Source: Mycobacterium marinum
GTDB lineage: Bacteria; Actinomycetota; Actinomycetes; Mycobacteriales; Mycobacteriaceae
Assembly: GCF_003391395.1 (NCBI RefSeq)
Contig: NZ_CP024190.1
Coordinates: 6,389,311-6,453,310 of the forward strand
DNA length: 64,000 nucleotides
Direction of reading: 5' to 3'
A program made the translations under genes and the position numbers. Position 1 is the stretch's first letter; every line of letters starts with the position of its first letter. Below the pieces are notes generated by a model. That model ran no database searches. It was given only the letters and a program-made list of their open reading frames with translations, and was not told the origin of the DNA. Below are positions 53,978 to 63,350 of this stretch, in pieces.

Positions 53978-54976
53978 ATGACTACCGACTCTTCTGCTGA
54001 CGCCACCATCCACGACGTGATCGTCATCGGCTCCGGTCCCGCCGGATACACCGCGGCGCTCTACACCGCCCGTGCTCAGCTGGCTCCGCTGGTATTCGAG
54101 GGCACCTCGTTCGGTGGCGCGCTGATGACCACGACGGAAGTGGAGAACTATCCCGGTTTTCGCGAAGGGATCACCGGCCCGGAGTTGATGGACGAGATGC
54201 GCGAGCAGGCGCTCCGTTTCGGCGCCGACCTCCGCATGGAAGACGTCGAGTCGGTGTCGCTGGATGGACCGATCAAATCTGTTGTCACCTCTGACGGAGA
54301 GACCCATCGGGCGCGCGCGGTGATCTTGGCGATGGGCGCGGCCGCGCGTTACCTGCACGTGCCCGGCGAACAGGAGCTGCTGGGGCGCGGAGTGAGTTCC
54401 TGTGCCACCTGTGACGGATTTTTCTTCCGCGACCAGGACATCGCGGTGATCGGCGGCGGCGACTCCGCGATGGAGGAGGCAACCTTCCTCACTCGGTTCG
54501 CCCGCAGCGTGACCCTGGTGCACCGTCGTGACGAGTTCCGGGCCTCCAAGATCATGATCAATCGGGCCCAGGCCAACGACAAGATCCGCATCCTGACCAA
54601 CAAGATCGTCCACGCAGTGGACGGGGAGACGACCGTCACCGGACTGCAGTTGCGCGACACCGTCACCGGGGAAGAAACCACCCTGCCGGTAACCGGCGTG
54701 TTCGTCGCGATCGGGCACGAACCGCGATCGAGCCTGGTGCGCGACGCCGTCGACGTCGACCCCGATGGCTACGTGCTGGTGAACGGGCGCACCACCGGCA
54801 CCTCGCTGGAAGGTGTTTTCGCCGCCGGCGACCTGGTGGACCGCACCTACCGGCAGGCGGTCACCGCCGCCGGCAGCGGGTGCGCCGCGGCCATAGACGC
54901 CGAGCGTTGGCTGGCCGAACATGAAGCAACTGGAGACGCCGACAGTACCGACACGCTGATTGGAGCACAGCAATGA
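53978..54976 (+). CDS. trxB: Thioredoxin reductase TrxB2
   Basis: A 332-aa flavoprotein with an FAD-binding GSGPAGYTAALYTAR motif near the N-terminus, the redox-active CATC at residues 142-145, an NADPH-binding GGGDSAMEE motif and the C-terminal GVFAAGDLVDRTYRQ FAD block. It reduces thioredoxin with NADPH and is essential in M. tuberculosis. The stop overlaps the trxC start as ATGA. Confidence 0.96.
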   Translation: MTTDSSADATIHDVIVIGSGPAGYTAALYTARAQLAPLVFEGTSFGGALMTTTEVENYPGFREGITGPELMDEMREQALRFGADLRMEDVESVSLDGPIKSVVTSDGETHRARAVILAMGAAARYLHVPGEQELLGRGVSSCATCDGFFFRDQDIAVIGGGDSAMEEATFLTRFARSVTLVHRRDEFRASKIMINRAQANDKIRILTNKIVHAVDGETTVTGLQLRDTVTGEETTLPVTGVFVAIGHEPRSSLVRDAVDVDPDGYVLVNGRTTGTSLEGVFAAGDLVDRTYRQAVTAAGSGCAAAIDAERWLAEHEATGDADSTDTLIGAQQ

Positions 54977-55326
54977 CCGATTCCGAAAAGTCCAGCGCCA
55001 CCATCGAGGTGTCAGACGCCTCCTTCTCCACCGAGGTGCTTTCCAGCAACAAGCCTGTGCTGGTGGACTTTTGGGCAACGTGGTGCGGGCCGTGCAAGAT
55101 GGTGGCGCCGGTGCTCGAAGAGATCGCTACCGAGCGTGCGGACAATTTGACCGTGGCCAAGCTCGACGTGGACGCCAACCCGGAAACGGCCCGCAATTTT
55201 CAGGTCGTCTCCATCCCGACGATGATCCTGTTCAAAGACGGCGAGCCGGTGAAACGCATCGTTGGGGCCAAGGGCAAAGCGGCGCTGTTGCGTGAGCTAT
55301 CCGACGCGGTTCCCAACCTGGGCTAA
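54973..55326 (+). CDS. trxC: Thioredoxin TrxC
   Basis: A 117-aa thioredoxin with the WCGPC active site at residues 37-41, DFWATWC before it and the cis-Pro segment VSIPTMILF. It is the partner of the reductase encoded immediately upstream; the pair is translationally coupled. Confidence 0.96.
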   Translation: MTDSEKSSATIEVSDASFSTEVLSSNKPVLVDFWATWCGPCKMVAPVLEEIATERADNLTVAKLDVDANPETARNFQVVSIPTMILFKDGEPVKRIVGAKGKAALLRELSDAVPNLG

Positions 55327-55457
55327 CTGTCGTTCGCACCACCGAAACGGCTCCCCGACTGGCTTGGGGTTTCCCGAAATCGGCGAGGATCTGCGACAAT
55401 GCCAATTAATTGTCGTGCACTTGTCAGCGATGTCCGCTAGTCCCGGAGGGCCCTTGT

Positions 55458-56678
55458 ATGCCGAGTCCGCGCCGCGAAGACGGCGACACGTTGCGCTGTG
55501 GTGACCGCAGCGCCGCCGTCGCGGAGATCCGGGCTGCACTGGCCGCATTGGGCATGCTGGACAATCCCGACGAAGACCTGAGCACCGGGCGCCACATCGC
55601 GCTCGAGCTGTTCGACCCCGAGCTCGACCACGCGGTGCGCGCCTTCCAGCAACATCGGGGACTGCTTGTCGACGGCATCGTCGGTGAGGCAACCTATCGA
55701 GCGCTCAGAGAGGCCTCCTATCGCCTCGGTGCACGCACGCTCTATCACCAGTTCGGTGCGCCGCTCTACGGTGATGACGTCGCGACGCTGCAGGCCCGCC
55801 TACAGGACCTGGGTTTCTACACCGGGCTGGTCGATGGATATTTCGGGCTCCAAACCCACAATGCGCTGATGTCCTACCAGCGCGAGTACGGGATGTCCGC
55901 CGACGGTATCTGCGGTCCAGAGACGTTGCGGTCGTTGTACTTTCTGAGTTCACGCGTCAGCGGTGGCTCACCGCATGCGATTCGGGAAGAGGAACTGGTC
56001 CGCCGGTCAGGTCCCAAGCTGTCGGGCAAGCGCATCATCATTGATCCGGGCCGCGGAGGTAGCGACCGTGGCCTGATCGCGCACGGTGAAGCCGGACCGG
56101 TCAGCGAAGCGGACGTGCTGTGGGACTTGGCAAGTCGACTTGAAGGCCGGATGTCGGCAATCGGCATGGAGACCTTCTTGTCCCGGCCGGCGAACACCAG
56201 CCCGTCGGATGCCGAGCGGGCCGCTACCGCTAATGCCGTTGGTGCAGACCTGATGATCAGTCTGCGCTGCGAAACTCAGACCAGCGTTTCGGCCAACGGT
56301 GTCGCATCCTTTCACTTCGGTAATTCGCACGGTTCGGTATCGACCATCGGCCGCAACCTCGCCGACTTCATTCAGCGAGAAGTGGTGGCACGCACGGGCT
56401 TACAGGACTGCCGCACACACGGACGCACCTGGGATCTATTGCGATTGACCCGGATGCCTACCGTTCAGGTCGACATCGGTTACATCACCAACCCGCTCGA
56501 TCGCGAGCTGCTGGTCTCGACACAAACCCGCGATGCCATCGCCGAAGGTATTCTCGCCGCGGTCAAGCGGCTCTACTTGCTCGGCAAGAATGACCGGCCC
56601 ACGGGCACATTCACATTCGCCGAGCTGCTGGCCCACGAACTGTCCGTGGAGCGAGCCAGCCGCCTCAGCGGTTCCTAA
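55458..56678 (+). CDS. cwlM: CwlM, peptidoglycan-synthesis regulator with amidase fold
   Basis: A 406-aa protein with two peptidoglycan-binding_1 domains (~residues 10-85 and 95-160) and an Amidase_3 domain (~190-385). The first Zn-ligand position reads DPGRGG at about residue 196, where active amidases have DPGHGG, so the ligand is lost, as in known CwlM. In mycobacteria CwlM is cytoplasmic, phosphorylated by PknB, and stimulates MurA. The ATG at 55458 has GGAGGG 8 nt upstream and gives the family length. Confidence 0.94.
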   Translation: MPSPRREDGDTLRCGDRSAAVAEIRAALAALGMLDNPDEDLSTGRHIALELFDPELDHAVRAFQQHRGLLVDGIVGEATYRALREASYRLGARTLYHQFGAPLYGDDVATLQARLQDLGFYTGLVDGYFGLQTHNALMSYQREYGMSADGICGPETLRSLYFLSSRVSGGSPHAIREEELVRRSGPKLSGKRIIIDPGRGGSDRGLIAHGEAGPVSEADVLWDLASRLEGRMSAIGMETFLSRPANTSPSDAERAATANAVGADLMISLRCETQTSVSANGVASFHFGNSHGSVSTIGRNLADFIQREVVARTGLQDCRTHGRTWDLLRLTRMPTVQVDIGYITNPLDRELLVSTQTRDAIAEGILAAVKRLYLLGKNDRPTGTFTFAELLAHELSVERASRLSGS

Positions 56679-56717
56679 ACCAGCCCATACCGCCAGAACC
56701 GTTGGCGTGCTGTCTAC

Positions 56718-57449
56718 TTACGGACTGCAACTCGCAGCGCCGGCTCCCACCGGCTGCTGCAATTGAGCATTCTCCAAGAGCCGTTCCAGCGCGGCCTCGA
56801 CTTCGGCCTTCCACCCCAGGCCCTTGTCCAACTCGAGGCGCAAGCGAGGGAAGTACGGATGCGGCCCCACCACAACGAAACCCACGTCGATCAAGAAGTC
56901 GGCGTCCAGCATGCAGTGCTCCACCGAACAGTCACCGAGAGCCGCCAGCACCGGTTGCAGCTCAGGGGTGACGGCATTCGAGTCTTGTAGCTCGGCGGCG
57001 GCGGTGGTGCGACCGAACGCCTCCACGGCACGCACGCCGCGGCGCACCAGTTCGTCGATGACTCCGGCGATCAGACTGTGCGACAAGTCCTCGGTGTCCT
57101 CGCCGGCCTCGATGCCCATCGAGGTCAGCAGGATCGCGTCGGCGGACACCGGCCCGGACGGAAAGCGGTGGGCCCGCGGTACCGCTCGTGGCGGCGCATA
57201 AAACACATAGCCCAGACAGGCCGGTTCAGCGTCGCTACGCTCGTCCGGGATTGCCGTGGCGATCTGGCCGCACGAGCCCCATTCCAACATGACCATCGAC
57301 AGCCAGGCTTCCTTTTCGAATTCCGGGTCGGCGAGGTGGTCGTTGTTGCCCAGGGTCGCGGGATCCACTTCCCAGAAGACGCACCGGCGCGCATGCTTGG
57401 GAAGCTGCTCGAAGGCTTCGAGCCGCAGCGCTGTAATACGAGCAGACAC
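56718..57449 (-). CDS. Conserved actinobacterial protein (Rv3916c-like)
   Basis: A 243-aa protein that appears in this place next to cwlM and parB across mycobacteria. Blocks: HARRCVFWEVDPATLG, EAWLSMVMLEWGSCGQIA, CLGYVFYAPPRAVPRAH and VVGPHPYFPRLRLEL. The distribution of hydrophobic strands and helices would suit an acetyltransferase-like (GNAT) fold, which is only an inference. I chose GTG at 57449 because AGGAG lies about 6 nt upstream; the frame is open to a TTG at 57482. It converges on cwlM with 39 nt between stops. Confidence 0.82.
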   Translation of the reverse strand: MSARITALRLEAFEQLPKHARRCVFWEVDPATLGNNDHLADPEFEKEAWLSMVMLEWGSCGQIATAIPDERSDAEPACLGYVFYAPPRAVPRAHRFPSGPVSADAILLTSMGIEAGEDTEDLSHSLIAGVIDELVRRGVRAVEAFGRTTAAAELQDSNAVTPELQPVLAALGDCSVEHCMLDADFLIDVGFVVVGPHPYFPRLRLELDKGLGWKAEVEAALERLLENAQLQQPVGAGAASCSP

Positions 57450-57919
57450 TAGTCTCCTGGCCTCCGTGCGGTACTGCAGCAATCGTTTCTTGCACCTCTG
57501 CTAAGCCGCCCGGCCCGCGTCGTTGCAACGCGATGTCGGCAGCCCCGCTCCTCCACGAACCGCCCCGCGGCTCGCGTTGTCACACGGCGATAGCAACAGC
57601 CAGTTGTCTCCCGGCTGATGTGCCAACGGCAACCTCTCCAGAATAAGAGAGTGGGCCGGGATGGGGCCAGTGTTGGCCTAGCCACTCCAGACCGCCCGGG
57701 GTTTGTGTCGGGCCAGTCCGACGTCAGATCCCCCCGAACCACGCCGGCCGCTCGGGCGGGACTCGGCTGTGGTTCCGCCGCGCTGGTCTGAAAGCCGGTC
57801 CAATCACGAATTCGACTGAGCCACAGCAGTTCTCCATCCGGTTTGGATTCCGAGGGTGGATTTTTCTGCGGTCGGCACCGACGCAGTGTCACAGTGACGT
57901 AATTACCGCTTGTGGCTGG
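57450..57919. other. Intergenic region between the Rv3916c-like gene and parB
   Basis: 470 bp with no supported gene. It contains the promoter of the minus-strand Rv3916c-like gene and the end of the parA-parB transcript. A short perfect palindrome GTCACAGTGAC lies at 57888-57898. No parS site was found in it. Confidence 0.6.
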
Positions 57920-58903
57920 TCACGCCTCGGCATCGGTCATTATTCCAATGATTCGTTGCAAGTCGTCCACCGAGCCGAACTCGACCACGATCTTGCCCTT
58001 ACGTTTGCCAAGACTGACTGTCACCCGGGTATCGAAGGCGTTCGACAGCCGGTCAGCAACGTCTTGCAGTCCCGGCATCTGGATCGGCTTGCGCCGCGGC
58101 GGTGTCGGGGTACTTGCGTCGTTGCGGTTGGCCAGGGTCACCGCCTCCTCGGTGGCCCGCACCGAGAGTCCTTCCGCAACGATCCGGCTTGCCAGTTCTT
58201 CCTGAGCCTCCGGGCCGGCTTCCAGCGATAGCAGTGCACGTGCATGCCCCGCGGACAGCACGCCCGCAGCCACTCGCCGCTGGACCGGGATCGGCAGTTT
58301 CAGCAACCGGATCATGTTGGTGATCAACGGCCGAGAGCGGCCGATCCGGGCGGCCAGCTCATCGTGGGTAACGCCAAACTCATCGAGAAGTTGTTGATAT
58401 GCGGCGGCTTCTTCCAAGGGATTCAGCTGTACCCGGTGGATGTTTTCCAGCAGAGCATCGCGCAGCAGGTTGTCATCGCCGGTTTCCCGCACGATGGCCG
58501 GGATGGTGGCCAGCCCCGCCTCTTGAGCCGCTCGCCACCTCCGCTCCCCCATGACGATCTGGTAGGGCGCACCGCTTTGCGCTCCGTCAACCGTGCGCAC
58601 CACGATCGGCTGTAAGAGGCCGAACTCGCGGATGGAATGCACCAATTCCGAGAGCGCTTCTTCATCAAAGACCTGCCGCGGCTGACGGGGGTTCGCCTCG
58701 ATATCCCCCGGCGCAATCTCTCGGTACACCGCGCCCATCGCCGCGGCATCCGCGACGGGGCCACCGATGACGACGTCGGCGGCGGCCGAACCCATCCGGG
58801 GTCCAAAGCCTTGCGCGCCGGATTCGCCTTCGGCCGGGCCGGTGGGTATCAGCGAGGCCAGTCCCCGGCCGAGGCCGCCCTTTCTGCGCGAAGGCTGCGT
58901 CAT
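57920..58903 (-). CDS. parB: Chromosome partitioning protein ParB
   Basis: A 327-aa ParB with the N-terminal CTP-binding/ParB-N domain including GERRWRAAQEAG, the central helix-turn-helix (FGVTHDELAARIGRSRPLIT) that reads parS, and a C-terminal dimerisation domain with KRKGKIVVEFGS. It loads at parS sites and works with ParA to segregate origins. The start overlaps the parA stop as ATGA. Two parS sites lie within 2.9 kb. Confidence 0.96.
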   Translation of the reverse strand: MTQPSRRKGGLGRGLASLIPTGPAEGESGAQGFGPRMGSAAADVVIGGPVADAAAMGAVYREIAPGDIEANPRQPRQVFDEEALSELVHSIREFGLLQPIVVRTVDGAQSGAPYQIVMGERRWRAAQEAGLATIPAIVRETGDDNLLRDALLENIHRVQLNPLEEAAAYQQLLDEFGVTHDELAARIGRSRPLITNMIRLLKLPIPVQRRVAAGVLSAGHARALLSLEAGPEAQEELASRIVAEGLSVRATEEAVTLANRNDASTPTPPRRKPIQMPGLQDVADRLSNAFDTRVTVSLGKRKGKIVVEFGSVDDLQRIIGIMTDAEA

Positions 58904-60033
58904 GCCCGTTCCTTCCCGGTCTGTGGTCGATCACGCTGAGCGAGTTCGCGGCTGGCATCGAGGTAACTCATCGCCCCGCGCGAGCCGGGGTCGTAATCGA
59001 TGATCGTCATGCTGTAGCCCGGAGCTTCGGAGACTTTGACGCTGCGCGGTATGACGGTGCGAAGGACCTTGTCACCGAAGTAGCTGCGGACTTCTTCGGC
59101 CACCTGGTCGGCCAGTTTCGTCCGCCCGTCATACATTGTCAAAATGACGGTGGTGACTTCCAGGTCCGGATTGAGGTGAGCTTTCACCATCTCGATGTTG
59201 CGCATCAGCTGCGAGACGCCTTCCAGTGCGTAGTACTCGCACTGGATCGGGATCAGGACTTCCGGGGCCGCCACAAGCGCGTTGATTGTCAGCAGGCCCA
59301 ACGATGGCGGGCAGTCCACAAAAACGTAGTCGAAGTCGAATTGGTCGAGCTCGGCCAGAGCGTTGCGCAAGCGATTCTCGCGCGCGACCATGCTCACCAA
59401 CTCGATCTCCGCGCCGGCCAGATCGATGGTGGCCGGTACACAGAAGAGTCGGTCGCTGTGTGGGCTACGCCGTAGCGCCTCGCGTAATGAGACTTCGCCA
59501 ATCAGCACCTCGTATGACGATGGGGTGCCCGACTGACGATCGGTGATCCCGAGTGCGGTGCTCGCGTTGCCCTGCGGGTCGAGATCGATAACCAGTGTCT
59601 TGAGTCCTTGGATCGCCAGGGCCGCCGCGAGGTTGACGGCGGTGGTGGTCTTGCCGACGCCCCCCTTCTGGTTGGCGATGGTGAAGACCCGGCGTTGATG
59701 CGGCGGTTTCAGGGGGTCATGGGTCGTATGCAAGACCCGCATCGCTCGCTCGGCGGCAGCGCCGATTGGGGTATCGAACTCACTCGATGTTTCACGTGAA
59801 ACATTCACCGTCGGATTGTCCGCCGATTCCGCCGCGGACGCTACCCCGTCCGCGTCCGGCCCGGTCGCCTCCACCGCCTCCGGCGCATCGGCCTCGCCGG
59901 TGGCGACACCAGCCGGTGTCCCGGCAGCGGCGTCCGATCCCTTGTCCACCCCGGCGGCACCGCCGGATTCGGCATCATCCTTCGCCGCCGCGGACGCTCC
60001 CGCACCGGGTACCGGAATTCGTAACAGCCTCAT
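58900..60033 (-). CDS. parA: Chromosome partitioning ATPase ParA
   Basis: A 377-aa ParA. An N-terminal Ala/Glu/Pro-rich extension of ~90 residues leads into the ParA ATPase with deviant Walker A NQKGGVGKTTT, LVIDLDPQGN and a VFVDCPPSLG Walker B. The start ATG at 60033 overlaps the rsmG stop as ATGA; the open frame further upstream lies inside rsmG. A parS site sits within the coding sequence and is read as VSRET. Somewhat longer than the M. tuberculosis protein at the N-terminus. Confidence 0.95.
   Translation of the reverse strand: MRLLRIPVPGAGASAAAKDDAESGGAAGVDKGSDAAAGTPAGVATGEADAPEAVEATGPDADGVASAAESADNPTVNVSRETSSEFDTPIGAAAERAMRVLHTTHDPLKPPHQRRVFTIANQKGGVGKTTTAVNLAAALAIQGLKTLVIDLDPQGNASTALGITDRQSGTPSSYEVLIGEVSLREALRRSPHSDRLFCVPATIDLAGAEIELVSMVARENRLRNALAELDQFDFDYVFVDCPPSLGLLTINALVAAPEVLIPIQCEYYALEGVSQLMRNIEMVKAHLNPDLEVTTVILTMYDGRTKLADQVAEEVRSYFGDKVLRTVIPRSVKVSEAPGYSMTIIDYDPGSRGAMSYLDASRELAQRDRPQTGKERA
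59788..59803. promoter_or_regulatory. parS centromere site inside parA
   Basis: A perfect 16-bp parS palindrome, TGTTTCACGTGAAACA. ParB binds and spreads from it. It lies in the N-terminal extension of parA and encodes NVSRET on that strand. Confidence 0.95.
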
Positions 60034-60716
60034 GCCGGTGCTCCCCCCGTTCGCCGCGGAGAGACCCGTCGATTGGGCCCACGCGTGTCCCCGCGTCGGG
60101 CTACCACCACGGTTGCGGGCGGTTGCAAGTAGTTCGCGCCACATGGCACTACCCTGACATCCGCGGCACCCAACGACTCCATTACACGCCGGTGCTCGCG
60201 CACTTCATCGGGAGCTCGCTCCCCTTTGATCGCCAGCATTCGCCCCTCCCGCTTCAACAACGGCATACTCCACTTCGTCAGTTTGTCCAACGCGGCCACC
60301 GCTCTCGAAACCGCGGCATCACTGCCGCCGAGGCGCTCTCGCACCGACCGTTCCTCCGCGCGGCCTCGCACGACTTCCACGGCCAGGCCGAGATCTGTGA
60401 CGACCTCCTGCAGAAATTCGACGCGCCGCAGCATTGGCTCCAGCAAGACGACCTGGAGGTCGGGGCGGGCTATCGCCAACGGTAGGCCCGGCAGACCCGC
60501 CCCGCTTCCGATGTCTACGACGCGTTCACCGTCATCGAGAAGTTCACCGATCACCGCTGAGTTCAAGACGTGACGTTCCCAGAGCCGGTCCACCTCACGC
60601 GGTCCGAGCAATCCCCGCTCGACCCCGGCGGTGGCCAGCCAATCGGCATAACGTTGGGCGAGCTCGAGGCGCGGGCCGAAGATCGCCGACGCGGCATCAT
60701 CGAGGGGCTGTGTCAT
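60030..60716 (-). CDS. rsmG: 16S rRNA 7-methylguanosine methyltransferase RsmG (GidB)
   Basis: A 228-aa class I methyltransferase with SAM-binding block VVDIGSGAGLPGLPLAIA and later VSRAVAALDKLTKWSMPLL. It methylates G527 of 16S rRNA; loss gives low-level streptomycin resistance in mycobacteria. I chose the ATG at 60716 because the protein then begins near the family start (AASAIFGPRLELA). A longer frame reads through the second parS site. It overlaps parA by 4 nt. Confidence 0.94.
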   Translation of the reverse strand: MTQPLDDAASAIFGPRLELAQRYADWLATAGVERGLLGPREVDRLWERHVLNSAVIGELLDDGERVVDIGSGAGLPGLPLAIARPDLQVVLLEPMLRRVEFLQEVVTDLGLAVEVVRGRAEERSVRERLGGSDAAVSRAVAALDKLTKWSMPLLKREGRMLAIKGERAPDEVREHRRVMESLGAADVRVVPCGANYLQPPATVVVARRGDTRGPNRRVSPRRTGGAPA

Positions 60717-60752
60717 CGCACCGAACTCTCGGCCGGCTCGTGAGTCGGGCCA

Positions 60753-60768
60753 TGTTTCACGTGAAACA
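60753..60768. promoter_or_regulatory. parS centromere site upstream of rsmG
   Basis: A second perfect TGTTTCACGTGAAACA, 37 bp before the rsmG start and 965 bp from the first. It probably lies in non-coding DNA between jag and rsmG, overlapping the promoter region of the rsmG-parA-parB operon. Confidence 0.95.
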
Positions 60769-60868
60769 TTCTCCGCTCTTCTTGCACCCAACAGACCGCA
60801 ACCGCAATAACTACATCGCTGTAACTCGATCGGCACCCATTACGGCAGGGTCCCGATCCGCTCACGGA

Positions 60869-61417
60869 TCAGTCGCGCAGAACGACGACGCGCCGTGCCG
60901 GCTCGACGCCTTCACTTTCGCTGTGCACGCCCGGCACCGCCGCCACCGCGTCGTGCACGATCTTGCGCTCGAACGGGGTCATCGGCGACAGCTCCTCGCG
61001 TTCACCGCTGTCGGCCACCCGACGCGCCACCTTGTCGCCCAGCGCCGCCAACTCCTCGCGACGCTTGCGCCGCCAGCTGGCGATGTCGAGCATCAGGCGG
61101 CTGCGCACACCCGTCTTCTGGTGCACCGCCAGCCGGGTGAGTTCTTGGAGCGCATCCAGGACCTCTCCCCCACGGCCTACCAACTTGTTCAGGTCGTTGC
61201 CACCGTCGATGCTCACCACCGCACGGCTGCCCTCGACGTCCAGATCGATGTCCCCATCGAAGTCGAGCAGGTCCAACAACTCTTCCAAGTAGTCACCGGC
61301 GATCTCGCCCTCGGCGACCAAACGCTCCTCGAGGTCGTCACCCTCGGCGGCGCCATCGGCCGGCGGTGTCTTCTCCGCCACGTCACTTTCCAGTTCGGTG
61401 ATGTCAGCCTCGGTCAT
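60869..61417 (-). CDS. jag: RNA-binding protein Jag (KH/R3H)
   Basis: A 182-aa protein with an acidic N-terminus, a KH domain (VSIDGGNDLNKLVGRGGEVL) and a C-terminal R3H domain (MTPFERKIVHDAVA). It lies directly downstream of yidC, the usual Jag/KhpB position. It binds RNA and is linked to cell-envelope growth in Gram-positives. Confidence 0.93.
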   Translation of the reverse strand: MTEADITELESDVAEKTPPADGAAEGDDLEERLVAEGEIAGDYLEELLDLLDFDGDIDLDVEGSRAVVSIDGGNDLNKLVGRGGEVLDALQELTRLAVHQKTGVRSRLMLDIASWRRKRREELAALGDKVARRVADSGEREELSPMTPFERKIVHDAVAAVPGVHSESEGVEPARRVVVLRD

Positions 61418-61530
61418 AGCCCTATCTCCCCTCAGTCACGGGTTGGTGGTCGCGAAAATTCGCGGGGTCTTTTCTCTAGTGGCTCAGCACCGGTGCTCCG
61501 GCTGAGCCGACGGCGCTGACGCGCCTACGG

Positions 61531-62646
61531 TTACCGTTTACGTTTTTTGGGACGCGCACCCGGGCGCGGCGTTCGATTAGTTGGCGAGCTGTTGCGCGCG
61601 GTCGAGTTCGGCTTGTCCTGCTTGGTGTCGCCGGACGGCGCTTCCTCGCCCGAAGCCTCGGTCGCGTCGGTGTCCGAGACGTCCTCTGACTCCGCTGGCG
61701 ATCCATTGCTGCCCGCCACCGCTTTGGGTGTGCGCTTCGGCTTGGCTCCCGGCGCGGGAGCGTTGGCCGCCCGCCGCTCCAACGCCTCCTGCTTCTTGGC
61801 CTCTTCCTCTTTCTCGATCATGCTGAAGACGTAGTGCTGTTGACCGAACGTCCAGATGTTGTTCGAGAACCAGTACAAGATGATGGCCAGCGGAAGAAAC
61901 GGCCCACCGACAACCACGCCCAGCGGAAAGACGTAGAGAGCCAGTTTGTTCATCATCGCGGTCTGCGGGTTGGCCGCGGCCTCGGCACTCTGCCGCGCGA
62001 CCGACGCCCGACTGTTGAAGTAGGTCGCGACACCGGCCAGAACCATCACCGGAACACCCACCGCGATCACCGCGGGCCGACTGAAATCGACGAACGCGTC
62101 CAGCCCGCCCCGCTGCGTCATCGAGGCACCGATCGGCGCACCGAACAGGTTTGCGTCCAGGAAGTGGCCCACATCGGTCGGGGTGAAGACATAGTTTCCG
62201 GTGAGCCGGTTCTCCACCACTGACAAGTGCGGCTGACCGAACCCACCCGTTGTCCGATTGAACGAACGCAACACGTGGTAAAGCCCCAAGAACACCGGAA
62301 TCTGCGCAAGCATCGGCAGACAGCCCAGGATCGGGTTGAACCCGTGCTCCCGTTGCAGCTTCTGCATCTCGAGCGCCATGCGCTGGCGATCCTTGCCGTA
62401 CTTCTTCTGCAAGGCCTTGATCTGTGGCTGCAGCTCCTGCATTTGCCGCGTGGTCCGGATCTGGCGCACGAACGGCTTGTACAGCAGGGCGCGCAATGTG
62501 AAGACCAAGAACATCACCGACAGCGCCCAGGCGAAGAAGTTCGAGGGGCCTAGCACCAAGGCGAACAGCTTGTACCAAACCCACATGATCCACGACACCG
62601 GGTAGTAGACGAAGTCGAGGCTGAAAAAATCAAACAAAAAACTCAC
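61531..62646 (-). CDS. yidC: Membrane protein insertase YidC
   Basis: A 371-aa protein with about five transmembrane helices, an N-terminal hydrophobic start (FYPV-type segment after MSFLFDFFSLDF) and the 60KD_IMP core (NPILGCLPMLAQIPVFLGLY). A long, basic and low-complexity C-terminal tail ends in Arg/Lys residues. It inserts membrane proteins alone or with SecYEG. It overlaps yidD by 17 nt and precedes jag. Confidence 0.95.
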   Translation of the reverse strand: MSFLFDFFSLDFVYYPVSWIMWVWYKLFALVLGPSNFFAWALSVMFLVFTLRALLYKPFVRQIRTTRQMQELQPQIKALQKKYGKDRQRMALEMQKLQREHGFNPILGCLPMLAQIPVFLGLYHVLRSFNRTTGGFGQPHLSVVENRLTGNYVFTPTDVGHFLDANLFGAPIGASMTQRGGLDAFVDFSRPAVIAVGVPVMVLAGVATYFNSRASVARQSAEAAANPQTAMMNKLALYVFPLGVVVGGPFLPLAIILYWFSNNIWTFGQQHYVFSMIEKEEEAKKQEALERRAANAPAPGAKPKRTPKAVAGSNGSPAESEDVSDTDATEASGEEAPSGDTKQDKPNSTARNSSPTNRTPRPGARPKKRKR

Positions 62647-62968
62647 TCTCCCCTTGCTTCACCGCGGGACTGCACCCAGCCTCGTCGGCCCGGCAACCCT
62701 GGCGCTCCGGTATCGGATCCCAACCCCCTTGGTGCCACGGCCCACACTTTGCGAGTCGGGCGACCGTCAGCCAACTGCCCCGAATCAGTCCGTACTCGGA
62801 AAGCGCATCCACCGCGTACTGACTGCAGGTTGGGATAAAACGACACGAGGCCGGCCGCAACGGCGAGACCATGTGCCGATAAAGCTCGATCACATAAATG
62901 AGTCCGCGCGCTGCCAACCGGCCGCTGGTTCTGACCATGCCTGGGCCACTCGATGCCGACGAGGTCAC
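62630..62968 (-). CDS. yidD: Membrane protein insertion efficiency factor YidD
   Basis: A short YidD with the family block LYRHMVSPLRPASCRFIPTC and CGPWHQGGWDPIPE. It is thought to help YidC-dependent insertion. I give the GTG at 62968, which overlaps the rnpA stop as GTGA and makes 112 aa. An ATG at 62938 (102 aa) is also possible. The reading frame further upstream is the antisense-shifted interior of rnpA. Confidence 0.9.
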   Translation of the reverse strand: MTSSASSGPGMVRTSGRLAARGLIYVIELYRHMVSPLRPASCRFIPTCSQYAVDALSEYGLIRGSWLTVARLAKCGPWHQGGWDPIPERQGCRADEAGCSPAVKQGESEFFV

Positions 62969-63327
62969 CGGTCGGCACCCGCCGATTCGAACGCCCGTCG
63001 CAATCCGGTACGCAGTTGCTGCTCCAGCCATGCCGAGGACACGTGGCGGCTGCTCGGCAACGCACGAATCACAACTCGATCGCACGGGTGAAGGTTCATC
63101 AGCATCGGACGGGCGACATGTCGCAGTCGACGCGCAACTCGGTGACGTTCCACTGCTGTACCCACGGACTTGGCGATGATCAGCCCAACCCGGGGGCTGC
63201 TGTCTGCAGCGCATTCCTTGGCCCGACGGACGTGAACGATGACGTCGGGCTGCACGGTGCGCACCCCTTGTCTGACCGTCGCGTCAAACTCAGTCGACCG
63301 CCTCATGCGGTTGCGTGCGGACAGCAC
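62965..63327 (-). CDS. rnpA: Ribonuclease P protein component RnpA
   Basis: A 120-aa basic protein with the RNase P signature RRLRHVARPM preceded by GLIIAKSVGTAVERHRVAR. It assists the RNA subunit in processing the 5' ends of tRNAs. The start is GTG at 63327, 24 nt after rpmH in the standard rpmH-rnpA pair. Confidence 0.95.
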   Translation of the reverse strand: MLSARNRMRRSTEFDATVRQGVRTVQPDVIVHVRRAKECAADSSPRVGLIIAKSVGTAVERHRVARRLRHVARPMLMNLHPCDRVVIRALPSSRHVSSAWLEQQLRTGLRRAFESAGADR

Positions 63328-63350
63328 CGCTGGGAAACCCGGCGCTGCGA

